Part shown: piece after piece, positions 7,148-13,387 of the stretch
How positions within the stretch are numbered: position 1 is the stretch's first letter
Layout of the letters: every line of letters starts with the position of its first letter
Translations under genes and position numbers: made by a program
Assembly: GCA_948330435.1 (NCBI GenBank)
Contig: CAOJBY010000040.1
Span: 1 to 25,185 of the forward strand
Length of the DNA: 25,185 bases
From: an uncultured Lachnoclostridium sp.
Lineage (GTDB): Bacteria > Bacillota > Clostridia > Lachnospirales > Lachnospiraceae
Direction of reading: 5' to 3'
The notes under the pieces: generated by a model
Told to the model about the DNA's origin: nothing
What the model saw: only the letters and a program-made list of their open reading frames with translations
Database searches by the model: none

Positions 7148-7543
7148 TCAATTATATTGCTCCAATTCATCGTCAGATCCGAAGATCCGCTGATAGCGGT
7201 CTGCCCAGCGTACAATGCCGGGACTTTGTTCCTCTGCCTTTCCCGGACCGTTCCTGCACTGGAATCCATAGGAAAGCATCAGCTTTCTGGCCGCATCGCT
7301 GATTGTACAGCATCCGGAGTCTCCCAATGTCTGGTCACAATACACTCTCACTTCAATCAAAGGACTGCATGCCCCTTCTCCTCCTTCCAGATCATAACCA
7401 CTTCCCGGATTCTCAATTAGCCTTGCATCCACACAGGGAAAGGGATTCTCACCAGAGGGTACATACGGCTGCACCGTACAGGCAATCATCTCCTCCAACT
7501 TCTCCTTAAAAATTCTATAAAATTCTTCCCAGTGAAATCCCAC
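7148..7543 (-). CDS. Tail terminator/completion-like protein (131 aa)
   Basis: The start is taken as GTG at 7543 (VGFHWEEFYRIFKEKL), 7 nt after AGGAGGTGA, which overlaps the stop of the Com-like gene. An in-frame ATG at 7630 would overlap that gene almost fully. An N-terminal helix with several acidic and basic residues is followed by FPCVDARLIENPGSGYDLEG, then a strand IEVRVYCDQ, a helix ISDAARKLMLSYGF and a final strand WADRYQRIFG. This order (helix, F-P-x-V-x-x-x-x-I-E-N, I-E-V-x-V-Y, helix, strand) is that of tail terminator or completion proteins, which cap the tube and form the head-tail joint. The position immediately upstream of the tail tube gene supports this. Recognition is by pattern and synteny, so moderate confidence. 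Confidence 0.65.
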   Translation of the reverse strand: MGFHWEEFYRIFKEKLEEMIACTVQPYVPSGENPFPCVDARLIENPGSGYDLEGGEGACSPLIEVRVYCDQTLGDSGCCTISDAARKLMLSYGFQCRNGPGKAEEQSPGIVRWADRYQRIFGSDDELEQYN

Positions 7544-7550
7544 GTCTTCC

Positions 7551-7727
7551 TCACCTCCTTTTTCCCTTTTCAGTTGCACCTGGGTCCTTTGGAATAAAGC
7601 TGTATTCTTCCCTTTCCGTATCAAACACATTCATTCCTCCGCACAGTGCTTTCGGACACTTTACATGACCCTTGCCATGAAATCTTCCCAGAAGCCGTCC
7701 GCAGCCTCCGCATCTTACTTCAATCAA
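7551..7727 (-). CDS. Com-like small zinc finger protein (58 aa, TTG start)
   Basis: The TTG at 7727 opens the frame IEVRCGGCGRLLGRF...HVKCPKALCGGMN..FDT...YSFIPKD. AGGAGA lies 7 nt upstream of the TTG. Cys6, Cys9, Cys24 and Cys29 form a zinc knuckle pair, and the pattern I-x-V-R-C-x-x-C-x-R-L-L...K-C-P...C-x-x-x-N matches the phage Mu Com family. Mu Com binds mom mRNA and activates its translation; its relatives in Bacillota prophages are uncharacterised. The second knuckle is CX4C instead of the usual CX2C, apparently a two-residue insertion. It sits between the sigma-like activator and the tail genes, 7 nt before the next start, so it may regulate tail mRNA. That role is inference. Confidence 0.75.
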   Translation of the reverse strand: MIEVRCGGCGRLLGRFHGKGHVKCPKALCGGMNVFDTEREEYSFIPKDPGATEKGKRR

Positions 7728-7843
7728 TCCTGCATCTCCTGCCTTTCTTTTTTTATGTAACAGAAAAGCACCGGTGGAACCTTTTCTCCTCCGATGCCTC
7801 TCTGTCTGTGAATTATACTTTTCACTGATATCATATTACCACA

Positions 7844-8305
7844 TTAGTATTGTGAATGGTGTGCAACATCACACTTTCTAACAATTTTATCAATCTTTCT
7901 GGAAATGGTACTTCTATCATACCCCAATTCCTCCCCTATCTGCTCGTCCGTAAAGCCATCGACATATTTAAGCCTTAAGACCGTCTGCTCGCCCATGGTG
8001 AGAATCTCCGTATTTTCCAAAAATGATTCTATATCCAGCTTCATGTCCTCAAATACACATTCATTTCGTTTGAGATCTGTCACTAGCTGATTTACCGCAT
8101 TTTCCCTCTCCTCCCTTGATTTTGATCGGACCCCCGAAACAACAAAATGACATTCCGTATAGGGGAATCGATTCATGGATCCCTTTACAATTCCATGCTC
8201 CGTTGTAAGGGGATGGGTCTCAAAATAGCGTAGCCTGCGTTTGATTGATTTGATTCGGCTTTCCAGATAATCATAATTTGCAAAAAAGTCTCTTGTAATT
8301 TTCAA
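7844..8305 (-). CDS. Sigma-region-4-like phage activator (ArpU/RinA type, 153 aa)
   Basis: The start is TTG at 8305 (KITRDFFANYDYLESRIKS follows), 8 nt after GGAGG. The N-terminal half has a coiled basic helix (YLESRIKSIKRRLRYFE) and a segment GSMNRFPYTECHF. The C-terminal half, TMGEQTVLRLKYVDGFTDEQ then IGEELGYDRSTISRKIDKIV, is a sigma-70 region-4-like helix-turn-helix. Proteins of this build (ArpU/RinA-like) switch on late genes in Gram-positive phages. It is the first gene of the minus-strand operon, expressed from the repressed promoter at 8451-8479, and is well placed to activate the tail genes. Between its end and the Com-like start (7728-7843, 116 bp) no gene or clear promoter is visible. 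Confidence 0.8.
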   Translation of the reverse strand: MKITRDFFANYDYLESRIKSIKRRLRYFETHPLTTEHGIVKGSMNRFPYTECHFVVSGVRSKSREERENAVNQLVTDLKRNECVFEDMKLDIESFLENTEILTMGEQTVLRLKYVDGFTDEQIGEELGYDRSTISRKIDKIVRKCDVAHHSQY

Positions 8306-8349
8306 TTTTCTTTCCTCCCATTCCTATTTCTCATGCTTCTTTCATTCTG

Positions 8350-8362
8350 TCTCATTTCGTGA
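8350..8362. promoter_or_regulatory. Operator candidate O1 (TCTCATTTCGTGA)
   Basis: Imperfect copy of the 13-bp palindrome TCACA-TTN-YGTGA. It lies in the leader of the sigma-like gene, about 45 bp before its start. Confidence 0.6.
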
Positions 8363-8381
8363 CATTTTCTTTAAAAAAATT

Positions 8382-8411
8382 TCAAATACCCTTTAATTTT
8401 TTCAATTTCAT
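8382..8411 (-). pseudogene. Possible remnant of a Cro-like gene (9 codons)
   Basis: GGAGGTG lies 6 nt before an ATG that encodes MKLKKLKGI and then TGA. The ribosome binding site is among the best in the region, yet the frame ends after nine codons. From memory, small Cro/XRE proteins of Clostridia prophages often start with a similar K-x-x-x-L-K-G. It could be the stump left by a deletion that removed the early and head genes, or a leader peptide. Confidence 0.35.
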
Positions 8412-8430
8412 ATTTTTCACCTCCAAATTA

Positions 8431-8443
8431 TCACATTATGTGA
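8431..8443. promoter_or_regulatory. Operator candidate O2 (TCACATTATGTGA)
   Basis: A perfect inverted repeat TCACA-TTA-TGTGA. It lies just downstream of the start point expected for the minus-strand promoter, where a bound repressor would block initiation. Confidence 0.75.
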
Positions 8444-8450
8444 CAAAACC

Positions 8451-8479
8451 AATATAGCATGTCTTCACTTATCTGTCAA
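8451..8479 (-). promoter_or_regulatory. Main minus-strand promoter of the tail cassette
   Basis: On the minus strand a perfect TTGACA (8474-8479), a 17-nt spacer and TATATT (8451-8456) with an extended -10 TGC. Transcription would start near 8444 and run through the sigma-like, Com-like and tail genes. Operators O2 and O3 flank it. Confidence 0.85.
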
Positions 8480-8488
8480 TTATATTAA

Positions 8489-8501
8489 TCACATTTCGTG
8501 T
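8489..8501. promoter_or_regulatory. Operator candidate O3 (TCACATTTCGTGT)
   Basis: Imperfect copy of the 13-bp palindrome, ending about 10 bp upstream of the -35 element of the minus-strand promoter and about 10 bp before the -35 of the plus-strand promoter. Confidence 0.65.
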
Positions 8502-8510
8502 CATTTATTC

Positions 8511-8539
8511 TTTACTATAGTCACAATTTGTGATACAAT
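8511..8539 (+). promoter_or_regulatory. Promoter of the repressor-peptidase pair
   Basis: TTTACT (8511-8516), a 17-nt spacer and TACAAT (8534-8539) with an extended -10 TGA. Operator O4 fills the spacer, so the repressor should control its own gene. The 77 bp between this promoter and the start codon show no further feature. Confidence 0.8.
8521..8533. promoter_or_regulatory. Operator candidate O4 (TCACAATTTGTGA)
   Basis: A perfect inverted repeat TCACA-ATT-TGTGA lying exactly between the -35 and -10 elements of the repressor promoter. Confidence 0.75.
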
Positions 8540-8615
8540 AAGTCCAAACAAAAACAATCTTTCCCCATAGTCGGCTTGTAACGAACAGCAAGTATAACCA
8601 TATAAGGAGAAAAGC

Positions 8616-9014
8616 ATGGGAAACTTTCAAAATGTTTTTAAAGAACTACGAATTTCCAGAGGAATGACGCAAATAGAAACCGCCGAAAAATTAGGTATCT
8701 CCCGAAGTACTATAGGTATGTACGAGACCGGTGCACGGGAGCCGGATTTCGAAACCCTTGAAAAGATCGCCGATTTCTTCCATGTAAATGTGGATTATCT
8801 GTTAGGAAGAATCGGCCAGACTGCCACTCTTTCAGAAAACGGCAGCCAGTACTATCTTAACGATGACGCCCGGGATATGGCTCAATTCTTATTTAAAAAT
8901 CCCGAGTACAAAGTCCTTTTTGATGCTTCCCGAAAGGTCAAAAAAGAAGATATTGATTTTGTAAAACAAATGATAGATCGTGTAAGGGGGGATTCAAATG
9001 ACACCGGATGTTAA
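8616..9014 (+). CDS. XRE-family repressor, CI/ImmR-like (132 aa)
   Basis: ATG at 8616 follows AAGGAG by 6 nt. Residues about 5-65 form an HTH_3 domain: FKELRISRGMTQIETAEKLG, then ISRSTIGMYETGAREPDFET and LEKIADFFHVNVDYLLGR. The C-terminal part (SQYYLNDDARDMAQFLFKNP and a helical end) is typical of ImmR-like repressors of Clostridia mobile elements. It is divergent from the tail cassette and shares a control region holding four palindromes that are the likely binding sites. Its 3' end overlaps the ImmA-like gene by 17 bp. By analogy with ICEBs1 ImmR/ImmA, it probably keeps the tail cassette silent until it is cleaved. The pairing and operators are visible; the mechanism is inference. Confidence 0.88.
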   Translation: MGNFQNVFKELRISRGMTQIETAEKLGISRSTIGMYETGAREPDFETLEKIADFFHVNVDYLLGRIGQTATLSENGSQYYLNDDARDMAQFLFKNPEYKVLFDASRKVKKEDIDFVKQMIDRVRGDSNDTGC

Positions 9015-9225
9015 TACACTGGAATATGATTTACCGGTCACCGTTGCGGGATATACCGTTCTAAATGCAGACAACTCTTACACGGTCATCCTTAATTCAC
9101 GCTTAACCTTTGAACGACGCATGCAGGCTTATCAGCATGAAATGAAGCATATACTTACAGGTGATTATGACCGAAAAGTTGACGCAGATATGATAGAGTT
9201 TTATTCACGCAAAGAACAAATTTAA
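8998..9225 (+). CDS. Minimal ImmA/IrrE-like metallopeptidase (75 aa)
   Basis: ATG at 8998 lies after AAGGGGGG and inside the end of the repressor gene, a coupled start. The sequence shows PVTVAGYTVLNADNSYTVIL, a strand-rich opening, then AYQHEMKHILTGDYD with the zinc motif HExxH (HEMKH) and an Asp two residues after the following Gly. The family usually spans 120-170 residues or more; this short form has only the core around the active site and occurs beside XRE genes in Clostridia, as I recall. ImmA-type peptidases cleave their partner repressor after DNA damage or quorum signals. A downstream acidic residue that could complete zinc binding is present (DADMIEFY). Confidence 0.75.
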   Translation: MTPDVNTLEYDLPVTVAGYTVLNADNSYTVILNSRLTFERRMQAYQHEMKHILTGDYDRKVDADMIEFYSRKEQI

Positions 9226-9240
9226 CTCTCTGGTCTGTGA

Positions 9241-9298
9241 GGTATTTGTCCTAAGGGGGGGTATCATGCGAAGCATGGTGGATTCCTTAGGACATACC
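9241..9298. repeat. Nested palindrome between the cassette and the aminotransferase gene
   Basis: Outer arms GGTATTTGTCCTAAGG (9241-9256) and CCTTAGGACATACC (9285-9298) pair over 14 bp with a small bulge. Inside, CATGC-GAA-GCATG forms a second hairpin next to a run of seven G. No T-run follows on either strand, so a plain terminator is unlikely. It lies 15 bp after the peptidase gene and 21 bp from the aminotransferase stop, at the presumed right edge of the phage-derived DNA. It may be a REP-like element or part of an attachment site. Confidence 0.6.
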
Positions 9299-9319
9299 GA
9301 GGTTTGAGGAGTAGTGTTA

Positions 9320-10510
9320 TCAGGAAAATAGGCGATATTCTTCCATTAGCTTTTTAAAAGCAGGCATAGCATTCACAATCATCTTTTCCGCCACACAGTA
9401 AGCGATCCGCACATATCCCGGGCATCCGAAATCATCACTGGGAACCAACAACAGATCGTATTTCTTTGCCTTTTCGCAGAATGCATATGCATCCTCCTCT
9501 AAGGACTTTACAAAGAGATAAAATGCCCCCTGAGGAGGAACGCAAGTATAACCAAGTTCTGTCAAGCCATTCAGAAGCAGATCCCGATTGTTCTTATACG
9601 CTTCAATATCTCCCGTATCCTCCACGCATCGTGCCACTACCTGTTGAAACAGGGCAGGTGCACAAACAAAACCCAAGACCCGGGCTGCTCCTGCAATTGC
9701 CGAAGATACTCTTTTATAATCTGCCAGCTGGTCCGGAATCACAATATACCCGATTCGTTCTCCTGGCAGCGACAGGGACTTACTGTAGGAGTAGCAGACC
9801 AAGGTATTGTCATAATATTTTGTAAGATAAGGCACTGTCACACCATCATATACAATCTCACGATAAGGCTCATCTGTAATAAGGTAAATAGGACTGCCAT
9901 ATGTCTCGGACTTTTTCTTCAGGATCCCTACAAGACCCTTTAACATTTCCTCCGTATAAACCACGCCGGAGGGATTGTTAGGAGAGTTCACAATAATGCC
10001 TTTTGTCTTAGGCGTAACGGCCTTTTCCAGAGCTTCCAAGTCTATCTGGAAATCCGGCATATGGGGCGGAATCACCTTGAAATCTGCCCCGATTCCCTCT
10101 ACCCAGCAGCGGTATTCTGGAAAAAATGGAGCGAAAGTGATAAACTCGTCTCCCGGATTGCCTAAAGCCTTTATACAGATATTCAAAGAGGCCGCAGCTC
10201 CGCAGGTCATAAAGATATTTTCCTCCGTAAAGCTTTCTCCAAAACGCCGGTTCAGGGACTGTGCTATGGTTCTGCGGACGGATGCATCTCCCGGTGCGGG
10301 AGAATATGCATGAATCACTTCCGGTGGTTGCTCCATAAGATCAAGAATCGCTTTCTTTACGGATTTCGGTGCAGGAATGCTCGGATTGCCCAGGCTGAAA
10401 TCATAAACTCTGTCTGCACCTATTTCTGCCTTACGTTTAAGGCCAAAGGAAAATATCTCACGTATAATCGAACTTTTACTTCCAAACTCATAGCACTCTT
10501 CAGATATCAT
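9320..10510 (-). CDS. Class I PLP-dependent aminotransferase (396 aa)
   Basis: ATG at 10510 follows AAAGGAAG by 8 nt. Fold type I features are in order: substrate-side FSLGNPSIPAP near 38-48, AYSPAPGDASVR near 68-79, phosphate-binding CGAAASLN (103-110), NSPNNPSG (175-182), DEPYREIVYDG (213-223), the PLP-binding Lys244 in SYSKSLSLPGERIGY, and the C-terminal Arg in GYVRIAYC that should bind the substrate carboxylate. The family includes aspartate, aromatic and other amino acid aminotransferases; the substrate cannot be told from sequence alone. It is cytosolic. It is monocistronic, with its own promoter, and convergent with the repressor-peptidase pair. It is likely a host gene rather than phage cargo. 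Confidence 0.92.
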   Translation of the reverse strand: MISEECYEFGSKSSIIREIFSFGLKRKAEIGADRVYDFSLGNPSIPAPKSVKKAILDLMEQPPEVIHAYSPAPGDASVRRTIAQSLNRRFGESFTEENIFMTCGAAASLNICIKALGNPGDEFITFAPFFPEYRCWVEGIGADFKVIPPHMPDFQIDLEALEKAVTPKTKGIIVNSPNNPSGVVYTEEMLKGLVGILKKKSETYGSPIYLITDEPYREIVYDGVTVPYLTKYYDNTLVCYSYSKSLSLPGERIGYIVIPDQLADYKRVSSAIAGAARVLGFVCAPALFQQVVARCVEDTGDIEAYKNNRDLLLNGLTELGYTCVPPQGAFYLFVKSLEEDAYAFCEKAKKYDLLLVPSDDFGCPGYVRIAYCVAEKMIVNAMPAFKKLMEEYRLFS

Positions 10511-10574
10511 ACTGTCGCTTCCTTTCTGTTATTACACAAATCAACAATCTTCCTTTGTTCAACCATTCTTTTCT

Positions 10575-10603
10575 ATTCTACTATTTACCCTGTTAAAGTG
10601 CAA
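10575..10603 (-). promoter_or_regulatory. Promoter of the aminotransferase gene
   Basis: On the minus strand TTGCAC (10598-10603), a 17-nt spacer and TAGAAT (10575-10580), about 65 bp before the start codon. Confidence 0.75.
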
Positions 10604-10635
10604 GAATCTTCGGACTCATATCTGTAAATATTTTT

Positions 10636-10693
10636 ATAATTAAAAAGAGTTGCCACAAAAAAGCCAGCAGACTTATTTGATAAACAACTCTTT
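10636..10693 (-). terminator. Terminator candidate of the alpha operon
   Basis: On the minus strand AAAAGAGTTG (10684-10693) pairs with CAACTCTTTT over 10 bp and is followed by TTAATTA. The loop is long (about 32 nt). It lies 23 bp after rplQ. The long loop and weak U-tract make it less certain than the infA terminator. Confidence 0.6.
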
Positions 10694-10715
10694 TACTAAA
10701 ATCTTACTCTACTAT

Positions 10716-11252
10716 TTATACAAGTTCCAATACTACTTCCATAGCAGCGTCACCTTTACGCTGGCCAATCTTTATGATTCTTGTATAACCACCATTGCGG
10801 TTTACGTACTTGGGTGCAATCTCATCAAACAATTTTGCAACCATGTCAACCTGCTTGGTATTTTTCTTTCTTCCCGCGGCTTTCTCCGGAACCTCTTTTA
10901 CTGGATAAAGGACTTTCAGCATCTGGCGTCTTGCATGAAGTCTGGAAGGCTGATCCTTCTTAATGGTCTTTTCTACTTCATCAAACACGGTAACTTTCTT
11001 GCCATCTACGACTTCCTTTACACGCTTGCCGTCCTTGTCCTTGCGGGGAACCTTAGCGGTTACTGTTACGGTCTCGTAGTTATCCTTTTCCTTTACTGCG
11101 AGTGCAATCAAACCCTCGGCAATCTTACGAACCTCTTTTGCCTTTGCCTCAGTCGTAATAATCTTTCCATGCTGAAGAAGTGCTGTTACCTGATTTCTCA
11201 GTAAAGCCTTTCTCTGGCTGGAAGTTCTGCTCAGTTTTCTATACTTTGCCAT
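10716..11252 (-). CDS. rplQ: 50S ribosomal protein L17, enlarged form (178 aa)
   Basis: The N-terminus (MAKYRKLSRTSSQRKALLRN, with TTEAKAKEVRKIAEGLI) and the C-terminus (VAKLFDEIAPKYVNRNGGYT and RKGDAAMEVVLELV) are canonical L17, which binds 23S rRNA near the exit tunnel. The family is usually 115-130 residues. Here a charged insertion at about 57-101, rich in Lys/Asp/Val, and a second one at about 116-134 (YPVKEVPEKAAGRKKNTKQ) lengthen it to 178. The frame is intact and both conserved ends are present, so it is an expanded functional protein. Last gene of the alpha operon, 71 bp after rpoA. The start follows GGAGGAAATGAAAA-like spacing. Confidence 0.95.
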   Translation of the reverse strand: MAKYRKLSRTSSQRKALLRNQVTALLQHGKIITTEAKAKEVRKIAEGLIALAVKEKDNYETVTVTAKVPRKDKDGKRVKEVVDGKKVTVFDEVEKTIKKDQPSRLHARRQMLKVLYPVKEVPEKAAGRKKNTKQVDMVAKLFDEIAPKYVNRNGGYTRIIKIGQRKGDAAMEVVLELV

Positions 11253-11323
11253 TTTTCATTTCCTCCATTCGTGGAACCACATCTCCATGCTTCTTCGGTC
11301 TTACTGGAGAGGGCTTAATTCCA

Positions 11324-12283
11324 TTACTCGTCGCTTGGATTTAGCTGCAATCCAAGTTCTTTTAGCTTTGCCAGAACCTCTTCCAAAGACTTACGGCCCA
11401 GATTACGAACTTTCATCATATCCTCAGAAGTACGGTTGCAAAGTTCTTCTACGGTATTAATACCTGCCCTCTTGAGACAGTTGAAAGAGCGAACGGAAAG
11501 TTCCAACTCATCAATACTCATCTCAAGAACCTTTTCTTTCTCATTGTCCTCTTTTTCTACCATAATCTCTGCGGTCTTGGCATTCTCAGACAAATCAATA
11601 AACAGGCTCAAATGCTCACTTAAAACTTTCGCTGCCAGACTGACTGCTTCATCGGGAACCAAGGTACCATTGGTGTACACGTCCAGCGTCAATTTATCAA
11701 AATCGGTAACCTGCCCCACACGGGTATCCTGAACAGTCATATTGACACGTTCTACGGGAGTATAGATAGAATCAATCGCAATCACTCCAATAGGAAGATC
11801 CGGATTTTTATTCTTCTCTGCGCTCACATAACCTCTGCCTTTTGTAATGGTAAGTTCCATATACAATTTGCTGTCCGCACCGCCATTCAAATGAGCAATC
11901 ACCAGATCAGGATTCATGATCTCAATGTCAGGATCCGCCTGAATATCCGCTGCCGTCACAACACCTTCGCCGTCAAATTCAACGTAGGCTATTTTTGCTT
12001 CGCCCGAATCGCTGGTATTACGAATTGCCAGATTTTTGATGTTCATAATGATTTCAGTTACATCCTCTTTGACTCCTGGAATAGAACTGAACTCATGGAG
12101 AACACCTTCGATTTTTACCTGACTTACTGCGGCACCTGGCAAAGAGGATAGCATAATTCTTCTTAATGAATTACCAAGTGTTGTACCATAACCTCTCTCA
12201 AGCGGCTCAACTACAAATTTCCCATAGGTTTTGTCATTTGAAATCTCTGCAATCTCAATTTTCGGTTTGTTAAAATCGAACAC
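11324..12283 (-). CDS. rpoA: DNA-directed RNA polymerase subunit alpha
   Basis: 319 residues, the usual bacterial length. The N-terminal domain shows RGYGTTLGNSLRRIMLSSLP (about 30-50), which drives alpha dimerisation and beta binding, and a segment VERVNMTVQDTRVGQVTDFD typical of subdomain 2. An acidic linker KEDNEKEKVLEM is followed by the C-terminal domain with SVRSFNCLKRAGINTVEEL and VRNLGRKSLEEVLAKLKELG, the UP-element and activator-binding fold. Placed between rpsD and rplQ as in most bacteria. Dimeric alpha nucleates polymerase assembly in the cytoplasm. Confidence 0.98.
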   Translation of the reverse strand: MFDFNKPKIEIAEISNDKTYGKFVVEPLERGYGTTLGNSLRRIMLSSLPGAAVSQVKIEGVLHEFSSIPGVKEDVTEIIMNIKNLAIRNTSDSGEAKIAYVEFDGEGVVTAADIQADPDIEIMNPDLVIAHLNGGADSKLYMELTITKGRGYVSAEKNKNPDLPIGVIAIDSIYTPVERVNMTVQDTRVGQVTDFDKLTLDVYTNGTLVPDEAVSLAAKVLSEHLSLFIDLSENAKTAEIMVEKEDNEKEKVLEMSIDELELSVRSFNCLKRAGINTVEELCNRTSEDMMKVRNLGRKSLEEVLAKLKELGLQLNPSDE

Positions 12284-12343
12284 TAAAAGGCCCCTCCTTT
12301 ATATTTTAGTTGGGTGGTGTTATGCTACGTGTTATACTCCGGA

Positions 12344-12937
12344 TTACTTAGAATACAACTCGACGATAAGCATCTCATCTACCGGTACATCAATTACATC
12401 TCTGGAAGGAAGCTCTTTTACGGTTCCCTTTAATGCCTCTAAGTCAGAGTCTAACCATTCCGGAATCAATCTTCCGCCGGTAGCCTCTACGATATCCTTG
12501 TATCTCTGAGATCCTCTGCATTTTTCCTTGATTTCGATTACATCGCCTACTTTTACCTGGTAAGAGGGAATATTAACCTGCTTTCCATTTACCAAAATAT
12601 GCTTGTGATCTACAATCTGACGGGCTTCTCTTCTGGTTCTCGCCATCCCCAGACGGAATACCACGTTATCAAGTCTGCACTCCAGCATGATCATCAGATT
12701 CTCACCAGTCATGCCTTTCATTCTATCGGCTTTCTTATAATAATTGCGGAAAGGCTTTTCCAAAACGCCATAGATGAATTTTGCTTTCTGTTTTTCACGA
12801 AGCTGAAGTCCGTACTCAGACATCTTTCTGTTCGCTCTTCTTAATTCTCTTGTAGATTTTTTATCAATTCCTAAAACTGTCGGCTCCAGACCAAGGGAAC
12901 GACATCTTTTCAGAACCGGAACTCGATTGACTGCCAT
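12344..12937 (-). CDS. rpsD: 30S ribosomal protein S4
   Basis: 197 residues. The S4 RNA-binding domain is clear: LDNVVFRLGMARTRREARQ (about 95-113) followed by VDHKHILVNGKQVNIPSYQV. The N-terminal part, starting MAVNRVPVLKRCRSLGLEP, lacks the four-cysteine zinc site, so this is the zinc-free S4 form. S4 is a primary 16S rRNA binder and in several bacteria also represses its own operon by binding the mRNA leader. Its place here inside the alpha operon (in Bacillus subtilis rpsD stands apart) would allow that to cover rpsM-rplQ. The start follows TTAGGAGGTACAAAG. Confidence 0.97.
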   Translation of the reverse strand: MAVNRVPVLKRCRSLGLEPTVLGIDKKSTRELRRANRKMSEYGLQLREKQKAKFIYGVLEKPFRNYYKKADRMKGMTGENLMIMLECRLDNVVFRLGMARTRREARQIVDHKHILVNGKQVNIPSYQVKVGDVIEIKEKCRGSQRYKDIVEATGGRLIPEWLDSDLEALKGTVKELPSRDVIDVPVDEMLIVELYSK

Positions 12938-12954
12938 TACTTTGTACCTCCTAA

Positions 12955-13347
12955 TTAGACTCTTCTACGTTTGGGCGGACGACATCCGTTGTGTGGTACC
13001 GGAGTCACGTCGCGGATACTGGTTACCTCAAGACCACAAGCCTGAAGTGCACGAATTGCTGCTTCACGACCGGAACCCGGTCCCTTTACCATAACGTCTA
13101 CTGTCTTAAGTCCATGTACTAATGCTGCCTTGGTTGCTGTCTCAGCTGCCATCTGTGCCGCATACGGAGTAGATTTCCTTGAACCTCTAAATCCCAGACC
13201 ACCGGCACTTGCCCATGATAAAGCATTTCCTTCAGTATCTGTCAGGGTAACAATTGTATTGTTAAAAGATGACTGAATGTGTGCCTGTCCGCGTTCAACG
13301 TTTTTCTTTACGCGCTTTTTTGTCACTTTCTTCGTAACTTTCGCCAT
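12955..13347 (-). CDS. rpsK: 30S ribosomal protein S11
   Basis: 130 residues with the family core GQAHIQSSFNNTIVTLTDTE and SWASAGGLGFRGSRKSTPYA, then VKGPGSGREAAIRALQACGL and the conserved basic end HNGCRPPKRRRV. It binds 16S rRNA at the platform near the mRNA exit. It lies 17 bp before rpsD and 40 bp after rpsM. Length and start are normal; nothing odd is seen. Confidence 0.98.
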   Translation of the reverse strand: MAKVTKKVTKKRVKKNVERGQAHIQSSFNNTIVTLTDTEGNALSWASAGGLGFRGSRKSTPYAAQMAAETATKAALVHGLKTVDVMVKGPGSGREAAIRALQACGLEVTSIRDVTPVPHNGCRPPKRRRV

Positions 13348-13387
13348 TTTAAACTAACCTACTTTCTTCTTTCTTTAATGTCAATAC

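Noticed and set aside
7544..7630. N-terminal extension of the tail terminator-like gene to ATG at 7630
   Set aside because: The ATG has an acceptable ribosome binding site, but the extension lies within the Com-like gene and has no family resemblance; GTG at 7543 has the better-placed site.
9241..9298. Intrinsic terminator for the peptidase or aminotransferase gene
   Set aside because: The stem is strong but no T-run follows on either strand, so it is listed as a palindrome instead.
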